From assembly GCA_036768485.1 (NCBI GenBank), contig JAVLUZ010000154.1, forward strand, positions 5,188,724-5,252,723: DNA of 64,000 bases, read 5' to 3'. The notes under the pieces are model-generated. The model worked only from the letters and a program-made list of their open reading frames with translations. It searched no databases and was not told the origin of the DNA. Below, in pieces: positions 25,441 to 36,840 of this stretch. Positions within the stretch are counted from its first letter, which is position 1; every line of letters starts with the position of its first letter. Both the position numbers and the translations under genes were made by a program. This DNA comes from Mermis nigrescens. Taxonomy: Eukaryota > Nematoda > Enoplea > Mermithida > Mermithidae.

Positions 25441-25554
25441 CGTTTCGTTTAAGCAAAAGGACGGACGAGAAACGAATTCCGTTCGTACTTCGTCGTTTCA
25501 TATACTCAGTTATTAACGACGAACAAGACGTATTTGTAGACAGGCGGCTATAAA

Positions 25555-26146
25555 TAGACTGGGGTTCACAAGTGCGGCATCAGGTCAAGCTGAAACGATA
25601 CGAATCACGCATGGGTGTGGTGTTTTTTGGAGGGTCGGGACGCCCCGAGAATTTTTCTGACCTAGAGAATTTAATTTCTGGTTAAATTTTCGGCGATTAT
25701 GCCCGACTGGACTCCCTCCACAAGACTAATAAAAATAAGTTTTGGAATATACATAAAATTTTTAATGGCTGGAGCATTTCAGGAGCAGGGGCCCTGTTTA
25801 TACATGCAACTAAATTTTGGGGTTTCTACGGAATGTAGTCCTATAAAATAGCACGAAAAATTCAAATCTTGGGGATCTGTCGATTTTTTCGTGGATGTTA
25901 AGATTCTGGGGGCCTACGTTGCCCTATTCATCCGAGCAGTAAAAAAATATTCTCAGGTTAGAGACGCCTTAAGAAAGATTAAATTTGTAAGAAGCAAAGA
26001 TTTGTTGAGGTTTTCATTTCATGCGCCCAAGCCATTGTAAAAGTGTAGTGTACATTATGTATATTCAAAACTCATTTTTATTAATCCTTACTTATCTTTC
26101 AAAAATGCAAAACCGTGCACAGTGTAATGAACCAGATATCATAGAT
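25555..26146. other. Intronic sequence, no gene recognised
   Basis: GC-rich patches such as GGTCGGGACGCCCCGAG (25635-25651) and a weak family-C-like stretch near 25870. No supported gene. Confidence 0.4.
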
Positions 26147-26695
26147 AGCGCGTTAGCGCGTGGGTAACATATGTCCTCCTCACAGTTATAACGGCACACA
26201 TCTGAGAGGTGCGCTTTTTTTAAAAAGGTAGATAATAAAAAACTTAAGACCCCCATTTTTTCCTTGTTTACACTCTATACCTAGCTAGTCGTGAGTGTGT
26301 AAAGTTTACACCGAAAATTCAAATGATCAGCGGAGTTAGAATTTTAGAAAAAAATGTTTTCTCCGAATAGTAGGTTACGAATCTGGTCTTAAAATTTCTT
26401 CGCACTCATTAGTTGTTGCACAGAAGTGTAAAGTAGACGGTTTTTTACTGTTTTCATGTGCAGTAGCATATCTAACTCAGTTTTGCATTCTATGCAGTCT
26501 GATTAGTTTCAAAAGGTAAACAGTTATAAAATCTAGTAGAGTATTTATTTTTTCCGAAAAAAGTAATGTTTTCAAATTTAGAGGCGGTTTATTGTAAAGA
26601 GTCTGGGACAAAAAATATTCTTTCCTGCCATACTCTCCACTTAGTAGACAGAACGTGGTAATTATCTTTAAAATGTGCCTCGTCCAAAGTGCTAC
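26147..26695 (+). repeat. R1 repeat family, 5' end and internal part
   Basis: Begins with AGCGCGTTAGCGCG, the same short self-complementary sequence that begins the copy at 61562. It continues as a near-duplicate of 19185-19665. It ends abruptly against an inverted R1 copy at 26697. Confidence 0.8.
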
Positions 26696-26696
26696 T

Positions 26697-28350
26697 TTTT
26701 AGCAGATTTTGCGACTTTAGGTAGCTTTTTCCTAGTTCCTTCCTTTTACATCCTTAATAATCCACTAATCCAAGTATATTCATCTTTTTTATTCCATCGA
26801 AGCATTTGTCTTTGCTAGTACCCTACTTTTGATAAGTATAATTTGAGTATACACATACAGTAACATGCCACAATAACGACAGCAGTCCAAGAACGCGGAA
26901 AATAATATTGTTCTTAACATCAGCATTATCCTTTTTAAACGAGACAATCTTACATTATTTAAACAGATCAAAGTTTTGCAGCATAAACTTGACGCAAATA
27001 TCAACTGTAAGCAAAACTAACACTTAGATTTGGAAGTAAAATAAATTTGTAGTATAAACTACATATTAACAACAAATGAATAGTGCAAATTTTACACAAC
27101 TACTAGATGTAGAGAAAACTAACAGTCAGATTCCCAATTTTGATTTTACGTATAACATTTTGAAAAAAATTAAGCTTCTGCAAGGCTCTAGAACTGAAGT
27201 TAATATGCAGTGTAAACTTTAAACAACCACAGAGTGTAAAGAACATTTTAGTCGGATTTGTAATTCCAACATTACTCTGATAGTACGATTAAGATTCATG
27301 AAAAAATCGAGTCTTCACAATAACCCGAGAACAAATAAACATCACTTGTAAACAACTTCACTCCACTGTTGAGTGTAAGCAAACGCGCTCAACTGGCGTG
27401 TCACATTTGATTCCTGGTACATTTTTAGACTTAAGAAAAATCAAGCTTCTGCAGGGCTCTAGAACTAAAGTTAATATGCAGCGTAATTTTTACACAACCA
27501 CAGAATGTAGAGAAAATTTCAGTCGGATTCGTAATTCTTATATTACGACCAACATTTATAGAAAAAATTAAGTCTGTACAATGGCCCGAGGACAAATAAA
27601 TATCAGATGTAAACCACCATACACCACTGTTAAGTTCAAACAAACTGGCGTATCACATTTGGTTTCTGGTTCATTTTTAGACTTGAGATTATGTCCAGAC
27701 TCATAACCCAGAACTTGGCAGGAAAAATAAGACAGAAACAAGACAGAAACACGTTTAACTCACCCATTTTTTTGACTTTACACCTCCAGAAAAAGCTAAA
27801 TATTGATGTAAACAATCACAATTTGCTGTGACGCGTGTTTCTTAGAAAGTGGCTTTATTTTTATCCTATTCGACCTCGCCCGACTTCTGAACAGAGAAAG
27901 TGGCGAATAAAAAAATAGACAAACACGTATTTTTGAATGTTCGAAATATTGTAAATTTTAAAATTTGAACTCTAACGCCCCATTTAGTGTAAATAAATTC
28001 GGTTAGGGCCAGTTTGTAGCCCTTTGATTGTAGTCCGTTTGTATGTGCCAAACTCATGTTCCGCAAACTATTTAGTATGATTTACCAATCAAAATACGAA
28101 AAACAACCTGTTTTTCGACAATTTCACACCTCCAGATTTCAAACTTTACACCCCCCATAAACAACTCAATATTACGTTTTTTGAACGCATTTTACGTCGA
28201 CGTCCCCTTAGAAGTTACTTTATTTCTATTTTATTCAATTCATCCCAACTCATAACTGTGTGGATGGAAGCCAAATTTTTTCTATAACAGTCTAAAATTT
28301 GTGCAAAAATCAGTTATTCACAGTGTAGAATAGCGTTTTTAGCCGTTTTA
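26697..28350 (-). repeat. R1 repeat family, inverted copy
   Basis: Starts with the R1 3' end in reverse (AGCAGATTTTGCGACTTTAG, then ATCCTTAATAATCCACTAAT). It then shows several degenerate units of about 100-120 bases with ACTTTACACAACTA-type and AGCTTCTGCAAGGCTCTAGA motifs. The far end is vague. Confidence 0.75.
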
Positions 28351-28910
28351 TTTTGTCTGCTTTTGTTCAGAATGATTTCTAATGCAAGAATTTTTCGGAA
28401 AATTTCACAATTTTAAGAAATTTTATGCAAAAAATGAATAAATTTCTTTCACTTAAACTAAAACTGGCTAAATATAGACAGGAAGACATATCGAGACTTT
28501 AATTACTTCATTATTCCCTGTCTTTCTGCATTCAGAGCGAATTCATTCAATCGTTTTACACAAAATTATAAACTCACAGAATTTATGCTACTAAGTGGAA
28601 GAAAACTACAGAAAATTCATTTCAACCCTCCAACAGACATAATAAATTTAATCATATCATTATATATCACTAAGTCAGTCCCCGAACAATTTAAGAAATT
28701 ACGATAGTTGATAGCCGAAAATCCTTGTAAAGTATGTAGATATAAATATATTCATCTTTCACCTAGCCAACTACTTTAGGCAATATGGTAAGTAGGCACC
28801 CCTCCCCCGCGATTCCTTCTTCTACTAGGCTTTACGCCACGTATGTGCCTGTCTCCTCCTTGCTATTCACTCGCCTGACATCTAGACGGCTAGAACTGAT
28901 ATATGACAGG

Positions 28911-29596
28911 CACTGGCGGATTTAATGGGGGCGAGGGTGACTGGCCACCCCTGTCATCAAAAAATATTTATGCGCAATGAATGATAGATGTGTGTTATTC
29001 AAGGATTCCAGCCATTATCACAATTTTTCAAATTTTTCCGGCGTTTCGCGCTGAGTCATACTCATTAAAGTCATTTACTGACTCTCTTCGCGCTCTAAAA
29101 GACTTAAATTTACGTCAGAAGAGTAGTTTATGTACAGAAAAATATTTTGTAGCCCCTTCAATAATTTATCGATTGTTTTCCGGCGATTTGTTCTGATTTC
29201 AACATTAATTTTGCTAGTTTTTCATAATAAAACTTTAGAAAGTTTAAAAAATTTTTTACTTTTTTTCGTCAGAAATAATTTAGCCTGTCAAAAGAGCAAA
29301 AAAAGTCTTAGTTTGAGCAGGCACGTAGCTGGCCGTCCTACTTTGGGGGACCAACACCAATTTTGGGGGTCCGGGCCGAGGGTCCAAAAAGGCCAAAAAT
29401 AGCACAAAATAACGTTTAAAAAGTCATATTTTTCCAGTTTTTTTTTAATTTCGGGGGGTCCGGGCGGACCCCCCATTCCCCCAGAGCTACGTGCCTGAGG
29501 TTGAGCACAATATACGAATTTTTAGACACAATTTTTGACAAATTTAGGAAAATTTTTGGTTCCGCTCCCTCGTCAATAAATCTTAATCCGCCACTG
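28911..29596. mobile_element. hAT-type element (outer), 8-bp TSD
   Basis: Ends CACTGGCGGATT and AATCCGCCACTG form terminal inverted repeats. Flanking 8-bp direct repeats are ATGACAGG (28903-28910) and GTGACAGG (29597-29604), one mismatch. Eight-bp duplications are the hAT signature. The interior has no transposase and is interrupted by a second insertion at 29318-29497. Confidence 0.88.
29318..29497. mobile_element. hAT-type MITE nested in the outer hAT
   Basis: Perfect 13-bp terminal inverted repeats CAGGCACGTAGCT / AGCTACGTGCCTG, 180 bp long. It is flanked by 8-bp duplications AGTTTGAG (29310-29317) and AGGTTGAG (29498-29505), one mismatch. GC-rich, non-coding interior. Confidence 0.93.
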
Positions 29597-29869
29597 GTGA
29601 CAGGCTTCTGTACGCTTTGCAGGTGTATACACGTTAAGAATAGGTGTATGTATCAAGTATAGGTACACTATTCTAGCACAGAGCAGGTACTCCTATGAGT
29701 GGGCGTGGTCAACAGCGTGCGTTCGTTTCTCGTTTTTCAATGCGCGTGACCATTTTCCAAAAGCGAACTAATAATGCTCGTTTTGAAGGCGCGCGACCGC
29801 TTTAAAAATGTAAAAATTTTGACAGTTCGTTTCTCGTTCGGGTCGCGGGGAGCTTTGGCAGTTGAGGGC

Positions 29870-30052
29870 ACGCACAGTTCGTTCGTTCGTCAATTTGTTT
29901 CGAAATGAAAAAGGCTTAACAACAAAATACGAATTCATCGTTCGTTTTATTACATAAACTTTTGATGAACAAACACAAATTTGGATAAAACGTTTGTTCA
30001 ATCACAAATTTTTTGTAGAAAAAATTAGGCTGGCGGCTTCGTGCACGGACAC
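29870..30052 (-). repeat. Inverted copy of the 25.1-kb CGAACGA unit
   Basis: Reads as the reverse complement of the 25078-25440 units, ending GGCTGGCGGCTTCGTGCACG. Confidence 0.85.
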
Positions 30053-30411
30053 TCTCACTCAACTCTTATGGGTTTGCAGAACAAGTAAAAAAATCAATAT
30101 TAACGCTGCAAATCTCAAAACAACGATGATCGCATCATCCAGAAAGTTGGCAAAAGTTGATATTTTCTTCGTTCTCATGATTTTTTATGTCTTTACTATC
30201 CTTTTCGTTCTTTAGGTTCTTCACTATGTTCGTTCAATGATTAGCAACAATTAACGTTCCCTTGTTTTATACGTTGCTTTTCTATAAAAATTTTTAAATG
30301 CGTACCTTTGCATATTAAATTATTAAGGTGTGTTTGACCGTATGCTTGAAAAATGACCAGTGAGTAGTTAGCCAAACAATAGCAACTCTTAAATTATTCA
30401 ACCTAAGCTTA

Positions 30412-30572
30412 TAGTCCGTCTCACATAAGTTTTAAAAATCATCTCCAGCAAAAACTTGACAGATTGTGATTATTGCATTGATCTGATATAAACGAGTAAT
30501 TATCGTAAACCACCAGCTTATTGTCGGAGAAAATTCGTGAAATTTATGCCCAAAATTATGCGAAACAGACTC
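30412..30572. mobile_element. TA-target MITE, copy 2
   Basis: Same family as 15464-15629: starts TAGTCCGTCTCACATAA, ends TTATGCGAAACAGACTC next to TA. The middle shares TTGACAGATTGTGATTAT and TAATTATCGTAA with copy 1. Confidence 0.8.
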
Positions 30573-30831
30573 TAAATTAATGTGCGTTCGCTTATCCAAG
30601 CCTTAGCCAGCATTATTTGATATGGAACTTGACAACAATGTTATAGTGGAATGCATGCAGAGCTATTCAATGACGACTAAATAAACAAAACCAGTTATTA
30701 AAATGCTTTATCTTCTAAGATATAGCCTGTGAGAATTGCTTGCAATTGGATTTGCTTGGATGTTGAAAGTTGTGGTATTAATTGCGCATATAATGTATGC
30801 TTTACGCTTCATTTAACCGATTAACGCTTAC

Positions 30832-31063
30832 TTTCTTTCATAAAGCAAAATGAGCTAATCTGCTTTCGTAGGCAATTCATTTTCCTTTCATAGGCCTGCC
30901 GACTTGCATCACTGAGCAAAAATTGAATATTGGGTGGTATATCTTTTATTCCATTTGGATCAAATCCGTGGAGCAGTTCATGTCCCAATGTCCAGCCAAG
31001 CAACCCATATTTGACTTGCACTGGAAATAATGGATGATAAGCCGGTGAAAGCAAAAAACCCAA
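30832..31063 (-). CDS. M13 (neprilysin-type) metallopeptidase, zinc-binding exon
   Basis: Internal exon carrying the zinc-binding HExxH motif as GWTLGHELLHGFDPNG. In M13 peptidases the two His bind zinc and the Glu activates water. Upstream, LGFLLSPAYHPLFP occupies the place of the usual PAGILQPPFF, so the substrate-side sequence is divergent. The exon is bounded by an acceptor (TTACAG before 31063) and a donor (GTAAGC after 30832). Its 232 bases end in phase 1, matching the acceptor of the terminal exon at 21431. The region before the donor has C.RKQ where the family usually has C..QY. Upstream exons (the N-terminal domain) were not recognised in the window. Confidence 0.9.
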
Positions 31064-32584
31064 CTGTAATGTGACCTTGAAATGAAATAGATGCTACATA
31101 ACTATTGACTCACAAATCCAATGAGTAAATTTTTATTTATAATCGATACAAAGGCAGGACAGGACCTATATAAGTTTAGCGTCCAAAGTCAAAGAGAAAA
31201 ATGTGTACGAAAATATTTCAATACATGTGTACACAGGAGCTTATTTAGTTCTTGCAGCTATGAACGAGGAAATTAATTCAATCCTAAATTTTAGGAGAAA
31301 AGAGATTTCCAATTAAAAAATGTTCTGAAGAGAATATATTATAAATACTGTGAACACAATCAAACTTTGATGAATAAGTAAACCTGCTTCCCGATACCAT
31401 CCTTAATGGAAAATAAAGAATAAGACACACAATCGTTTGTTAGAATATAATAATCCGCAGGATGACTATTAGTAACATAGAAACTGTTGTTGGAGCCACA
31501 CCCGCCTTCGCCATACCCATTACTGCAATTTACGAGTATGTGAAATAGACCATATGCATGTAGATAACATAGGAGGTGAGAAACGTCACATAATATAAAA
31601 AATAATAAAAGGGTAAATAATGGCAAAACCGTAAAGTCGTAGTGGTACGTACTATTTAGCCGATCAGGGAACAAATAAGCAGAAAAATTCAATTATTTGA
31701 TGTACTCAGAAAATTCTTGAATAAAAGACATAATCAGGTAAACATTTATTATTTTCATTATCTTAAATTTCAGTATAGTCGCATTTTAACAAGAAATAAT
31801 TCAAAAATTTATTAGAAGCGGAAATAAAATAAAATATTTCATGATTTTGAATAATTAAAAAAATGTATATGAAACAAAAGTTTGCTAAACGGCTATTTTA
31901 TGCCAAACACAATTCCTATGAAGTCGAAATAAAAGAATGTGGAGACATCGTAAATAAATGATAAGGTTTAGAATATGTACACTTTTTTAAACTAAATAAG
32001 TGCTCATCATCATGGATGCTGATGTTTTTTTATCTAAATTGATAATTTTTATAACAAAATCAGTAAAAAGCAAAACTTCGAAGCTGGCCTATTAGACAGA
32101 CTTGCTGAAGTTCGATTAAAATGGATCCAAACCGCCATTTCTGGTGCCACGTTTTCATCTTCATTAGTACACGAAAACTTCACGAGATCAAACAAATTTG
32201 AGTGTAAAAAGCAAAAATGTAACATCTCAACAATATTTTTTGGTGAATGCAAATGCGCTAACGCGATTTAAAGGATATGTGTATAAAGTGAATAATCTGC
32301 ATACACGCATGAATTCATTTTGGTAGTAAGCATTGATTTCAAAATCGGGTTCTTCGTCTCTGATTACATAGCTTGGAAGTAGGCGACATAGTCTATCAAG
32401 AAAAGCTTTCTGAATCAAATACAACACGTTTTCTAGCAAGGATTTTTTGGTATCAGGCTCGAAAGTTCTACGATCAACTTCTGTGTCGTTGTCAATCCAG
32501 TCGGGGATTCCTAAAAGTTAAAAGCCAAGTCATTGTTCTAAGAGTTAATTTGATCACGTTATGTATCGAGAAGTGATTCAAGCA
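31064..32584. other. Likely upstream intron(s) of the M13 gene; no repeat recognised
   Basis: AT-rich. Candidate exons on the minus strand were examined (about 31398-31522 and 32307-32409) but could not be joined in phase. Confidence 0.4.
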
Positions 32585-32770
32585 TTTACTAGCGAAAAAT
32601 TCTCCGACGGAACAAAAAAGGTCGAATATACTTGGAATTACGTATCATTATGGACATAAAAGGAGGGGACTATGGAAAAGTCACCTGTGCCTGTGAAAGC
32701 TGTTAGAATCTGCTAAAAATTGGGCCGCCGTAAAAAACGCAAAAGATCGAACTATGATCTGCGGCCTGCA
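32585..32770 (+). repeat. R1 repeat family, 3'-terminal segment
   Basis: AAAAATTCTCCGACGGAACA through GGAATTACGTATCATTATGG to CTGCGGCCTGCAG, a diverged copy of the R1 end. Confidence 0.8.
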
Positions 32771-32777
32771 GAAGGGG

Positions 32778-33072
32778 TTGCGCCCATAGATGCACAACAT
32801 GGCTGATCTGAGGGAAGGAGGGGTTTTGCCGGTGTGAGGGTTCGAAAATTGAGTTTTTTGGTTAAAATGACCTCAAAATTTGATATAAGCGCTAGAATAC
32901 CTTCATACTACATTATTACATAGTCTCTGGTTAATTCAAAACCCTTTTGAAGTAATTTTAAATTTTCATTCATACTTGGCCTTCATGCCTGATTTTCCCG
33001 AGAAAAACTTCCTATTTTTCCATTGTGGGGGTCCAGACGCCCCAGACCCCCATGTGCATTTCTGGTGGCGCC
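32778..33072 (+). mobile_element. MITE-B copy
   Basis: Starts CATAGATGCACAACATGGCT, has AAAATGACCTCAAAATTTGA, and ends with CCATTGTGGGGGTCCAGACG and CCCCCATGTGCATTTCTGGT. It is inserted right after an R1 end. Confidence 0.75.
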
Positions 33073-33354
33073 TCTGTCGTAAAAATAAGGAAGATTAATT
33101 ATTCCTTGAAAAAGATGATTACCAACTTAAAAATGACAATATGTTTTTTTTCACGTCAGCATAGCATGCATTGCTATTGGGCTGCAATTAACACCATGGT
33201 GTGCAATTCTTTGACGATTAACTAAATAATGATTATATATTGAAAAAGAAATTTGATTTTGATAAAAAAACTAAATCGTTTATTAAAACATATAAAATCA
33301 TCCTCATAAGCTATTTTCTGAGCCAATGAACAATGCTTTGTGAAGGCACGTTTT

Positions 33355-35650
33355 TTCAGGGGCCGCAGAATATACATCGATTTTTTGCGCTTTTACCGGA
33401 AGTTAAATTTTTAGATTTGTACAACTTTCACAGGCATATAGTCCCCTCCTTTTATATCCAAAATGATGCGTAATTCCAAGTATATTCATCCTTTTCTATT
33501 TTATCGGAGTATTTTTCTTTGCTAGTACCCTAATTTCAATTTGCAAGATTAAGTAAATCAGTCAGTAAATACATAAGATAACCATGCCCCAGTAATGACA
33601 GCAGCCTAAGAACGTAGAAAACAAGATTGTTCTGAAAATCAGTATTATCTTTTTTACAATAAGACATCATTACCTTATTTTAACAGATTAAACGTTTTCA
33701 GCGTAAACTTAACGCAAGTATCGGGTGCTAAGAACACTTACACTCAGATTCGTCATCCTGACGTTATAGAGAGCATTTAAAAAATTAAGCTCCTGCTGCA
33801 ACGCTCTGGAAATGAAGTTATTTGTAAATGTAAACTTGACACGAGTACTGGGTGCAAAGGAATCCTAACAGACAGATACGTAGTTCTTACATTATGTAGA
33901 ACATTTCGAAGAAAAATTATGCTTCTGCAATACTCTGAAACTAAAGCTCATTTCCAATTTAAACCTTACACAAGTACTACGTGTCAAGAAAACATAAAGT
34001 CAGATTTGAATTCGTGTCATTAAAGAGAACATTTTGAAAAATAATTCACATTTAGCAATGCCCTGGAAGTAAAATGAATTTTTAGTGTAAACTTTACACG
34101 TCCAAAATAATTCAATATTTGGCATAATTAAGACACAATTTCCGAGAAAATTTACCTTTCACTACAGGGATGAGCATGATGAGCAAGCAAAAAATTAATC
34201 ATACCTGAAAAAAATATATGATACAGTTTTGCACGCCAAGAACAAATTTGATATTAACTTTTGCTAAAAACCAAAATTCGTGAAGCTACAGTAATCCAAA
34301 GTTTTGCTTTTTTGTCTTTTTTTGACATTTTCACATGCTGTCGCTTTCTTATTTTCTACATCTTCAACTTTTACCACTTGCCAATGAAACTTTATAAAAT
34401 AGAGAACCATTTAATTTCCTATAAAAAAAATGTTAAAAGTTTTATTACCACGCTCATATTTCGGTTTACATGCAAGTGTAAACAGAATGTTTTGGCACAG
34501 AAAATTTTAAAATTTCGCAGCAAATTCCTCCGATCTCAGTCAATTTAAGCAGGTCACAAGAGATTTTTCAGTCATAGATGCCAAAGCATACCCTGTTAAT
34601 ACTCGTGAAAAATTATGAAAAGTTAGGGGGCCAGGCTACTTCAGCGAATGTTAAGGTATACTCATTCCGGAATTACGAATTTTGATAGTGCGCATTATTA
34701 ATGTTGTGATGAGATGAGATAATTCAAATTATCTCCAAATTTCTTAAAACCTAATGTTTTTGATAGAGTTTCTGATATTAGCACATTTCTTATGTTAACC
34801 GAATGCATAATTCTAGCTACAGTAAGCTAAAGTTTGCATTTTTATCACTTTTGACATTTTTTCACGCTTTTTTATAAACTGATTTTTCTATTCATAAACT
34901 GCTAAAAAGTTTACATGATAAAAGATTGTTCGGTTTCCTATAAAAATCTGTGAAAATTATTGACACTATGACAATAGTTGGTAAACACACAGGTGTAAAT
35001 AAAAAGCTTTAGCGTAAGGAAATTTTAAATGTCGGATTAGATCGTATCTAAGTTAGCCAATAATGATTTTACACTTGTAAATTCTTGAGTTTACTCTGTC
35101 GCAAGTTTTAAAAAATTGGAAACATCTAGATATTTTCATTATAGTATATATAACGATTTTTAGATATAGCGATATTTAGATATTTTGCTTGTAATGTTTT
35201 GCAGCAGATAAAAAGATTCATAGTATCTCAGAAGTTCTCAAAAACAATCATTTGATTTTTGTATTTAATTGAATGCTAAAATAAAAATCAAGCTACGATA
35301 ACCCGAATTTTCGGTTTTTATTTTTTGACATTTTTCATGTCGATTTTTATATCTTTAAAATATGCATGCTAATAAAACTTTATAGAATAAAATAACGCTT
35401 GATTTTCAATGTAAAATAATTAAAATTATCGACTCAGTGAATATAATTCGGACCAAAGAAAAATATACACAATTGTTAAAATTTTGAAATTGCGCACAGA
35501 ATCCCTTTTCTCTAAATCAATATGATTTTCCCATATAGGCGCCAGAACATAATCTGTAGCCATCTACCGCGGATTAGTTTAGGAAAAGCTAGGAGGCATG
35601 GCGTTTTTGACAAGCATAAGGCAGTGATTTTGATGAATATTTTGCATTCT
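33355..35650 (-). repeat. R1 repeat family, inverted copy
   Basis: Begins GGGGCCGCAGAATATACATC, the R1 3' end in reverse, and proceeds through at least three ACTTTACAC-type and GCTCCTGCTGCAACGCTCTG-type internal units to about 34150. Beyond that the match fades into AT-rich DNA with no gene. Confidence 0.65.
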
Positions 35651-35724
35651 TATTCAAGTGAGTATACAGCAACGCTTGTGCAAACAGCCTGACCAGATAA
35701 GCATGTGGAGTGGAGGTTGGGGGT

Positions 35725-35975
35725 NNNNNNNNNNNNNNNNNNNNNNNNNNNNNNNNNNNNNNNNNNNNNNNNNNNNNNNNNNNNNNNNNNNNNNNNNNNN
35801 NNNNNNNNNNNNNNNNNNNNNNNNNNNNNNNNNNNNNNNNNNNNNNNNNNNNNNNNNNNNNNNNNNNNNNNNNNNNNNNNNNNNNNNNNNNNNNNNNNNN
35901 NNNNNNNNNNNNNNNNNNNNNNNNNNNNNNNNNNNNNNNNNNNNNNNNNNNNNNNNNNNNNNNNNNNNNNNNNNN
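35725..35975. other. Assembly gap (251 Ns)
   Basis: A run of N. Sequences on its two sides need not be adjacent at the stated distance. Confidence 1.
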
Positions 35976-36039
35976 GTCCCTAGGGAGATTTTTATTTTTT
36001 ATAACAAAAAATCAATTATAATAATATGTTATAACATAG

Positions 36040-36235
36040 GCGAAATGAGGCGGAGGGGCTCAGAATCTGCTCCCTGGCTTTTCTCAGGGAGCAATGCTGT
36101 AGCATAGGCTGTGTTGTAGCATGGCAGCCTGCACCGGACCTGCCCGGGGAGGGGGCGCGCGCCAGCCCAGGGCCAGGGGCCCAGGGCCAGGGGAGAGGAA
36201 ATTCCCACTGGGTGGTTATTACCCAGGGGTGATTG
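36040..36235. other. GC-rich block of unknown origin
   Basis: GGCCAGGGGCCCAGGGCCAG and GGGGGCGCGCGCCAGCC lie in a block far richer in G+C than the rest of the window, between the N gap and the Polinton. It contains an inverted pair, GGCTTTTCTCAGGGAGC near GAATCTGCTCCCTGGC. It matches nothing else in the window. It may be a scaffold-joining artefact, contamination or a CpG-type island. Confidence 0.6.
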
Positions 36236-36239
36236 ACCT

Positions 36240-36838
36240 CCGGGGGTAACTCTTGAAGTTCCATGGCGTAACCCAGAGAACCAGCACTCGGATCGGGCTC
36301 AAATTATTACCAGAGTATGTTAAGTATATGCTGAGGGTATAAAATTTTGAAGAAGCGCAAGCCTACAGTATACCAGCATTAGTTTACACTTTTGCATAAA
36401 TCAAGAACCAATGCTTGGATTTTGTTCAAATTTTCAGGAAATGATGTATATGACGATTAGCTGTGCTATGTACAGAATTTCAGCGCGCAGCCTACAGTAT
36501 ACCAATTTACTTTACACTTTCTCATATAGTACTCTAACTTTAGAGATAGAGGGCGGATTGGATTGAAATTTTAAGGGTAGAATAAATATCCTATTAGAAA
36601 ACTATTACAAGAGTTTTGTGGAAATACCTACAGTATATCAATTTTTTACAATGCTCCCAAGAAAAATTGTGTGCACGCGCTTAGGCAGGGGCCCAGAGTC
36701 AGATGGGGGACACTACCGCCACTTTACACTGTATGATTTTCGCCGATCTACGTCAAACACTCATTGATTGATCGTTCGTGAAAGTATGCATAATATTCTT
36801 TTGTTTGCTCGCTGAAATGGTTGCCACAGATTAGCTAG
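36240..36838 (+). repeat. Polinton left terminal inverted repeat
   Basis: Matches the reverse complement of about 45353-45945. Landmarks are GGATCGGGCTCAAATT, GCGCGCAGCCTACAGTATAC, GCCTACAGTATACCAGCATT and CGATCTACGTCAAACACTCA. The inner limit is at TTAGCTAG, three bases from the truncated polymerase frame. The outer limit near AACTCTTGAAG is fuzzy. Confidence 0.93.
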
Positions 36839-36840
36839 AA

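Noticed and set aside
31398..31522. Possible minus-strand exon with NNSFYVTNSHPADYYILTND
   Set aside because: Good splice sites, but no family match, and the phase does not join either the HELLH exon or the 32.3-kb candidate.
32307..32409. Possible M13 exon with FEINAYYQNEF on the minus strand
   Set aside because: NAYY resembles the family motif upstream of HExxH and there are plausible splice sites, but it ends in phase 1 whereas the next exon (31063) starts in phase 0.
35658..36107. Open frames across the N run
   Set aside because: Made of unknown bases.
36016..36264. Pro/Ala-rich minus-strand frame in the GC-rich block
   Set aside because: Explained by base composition; no domain, and next to an assembly gap.
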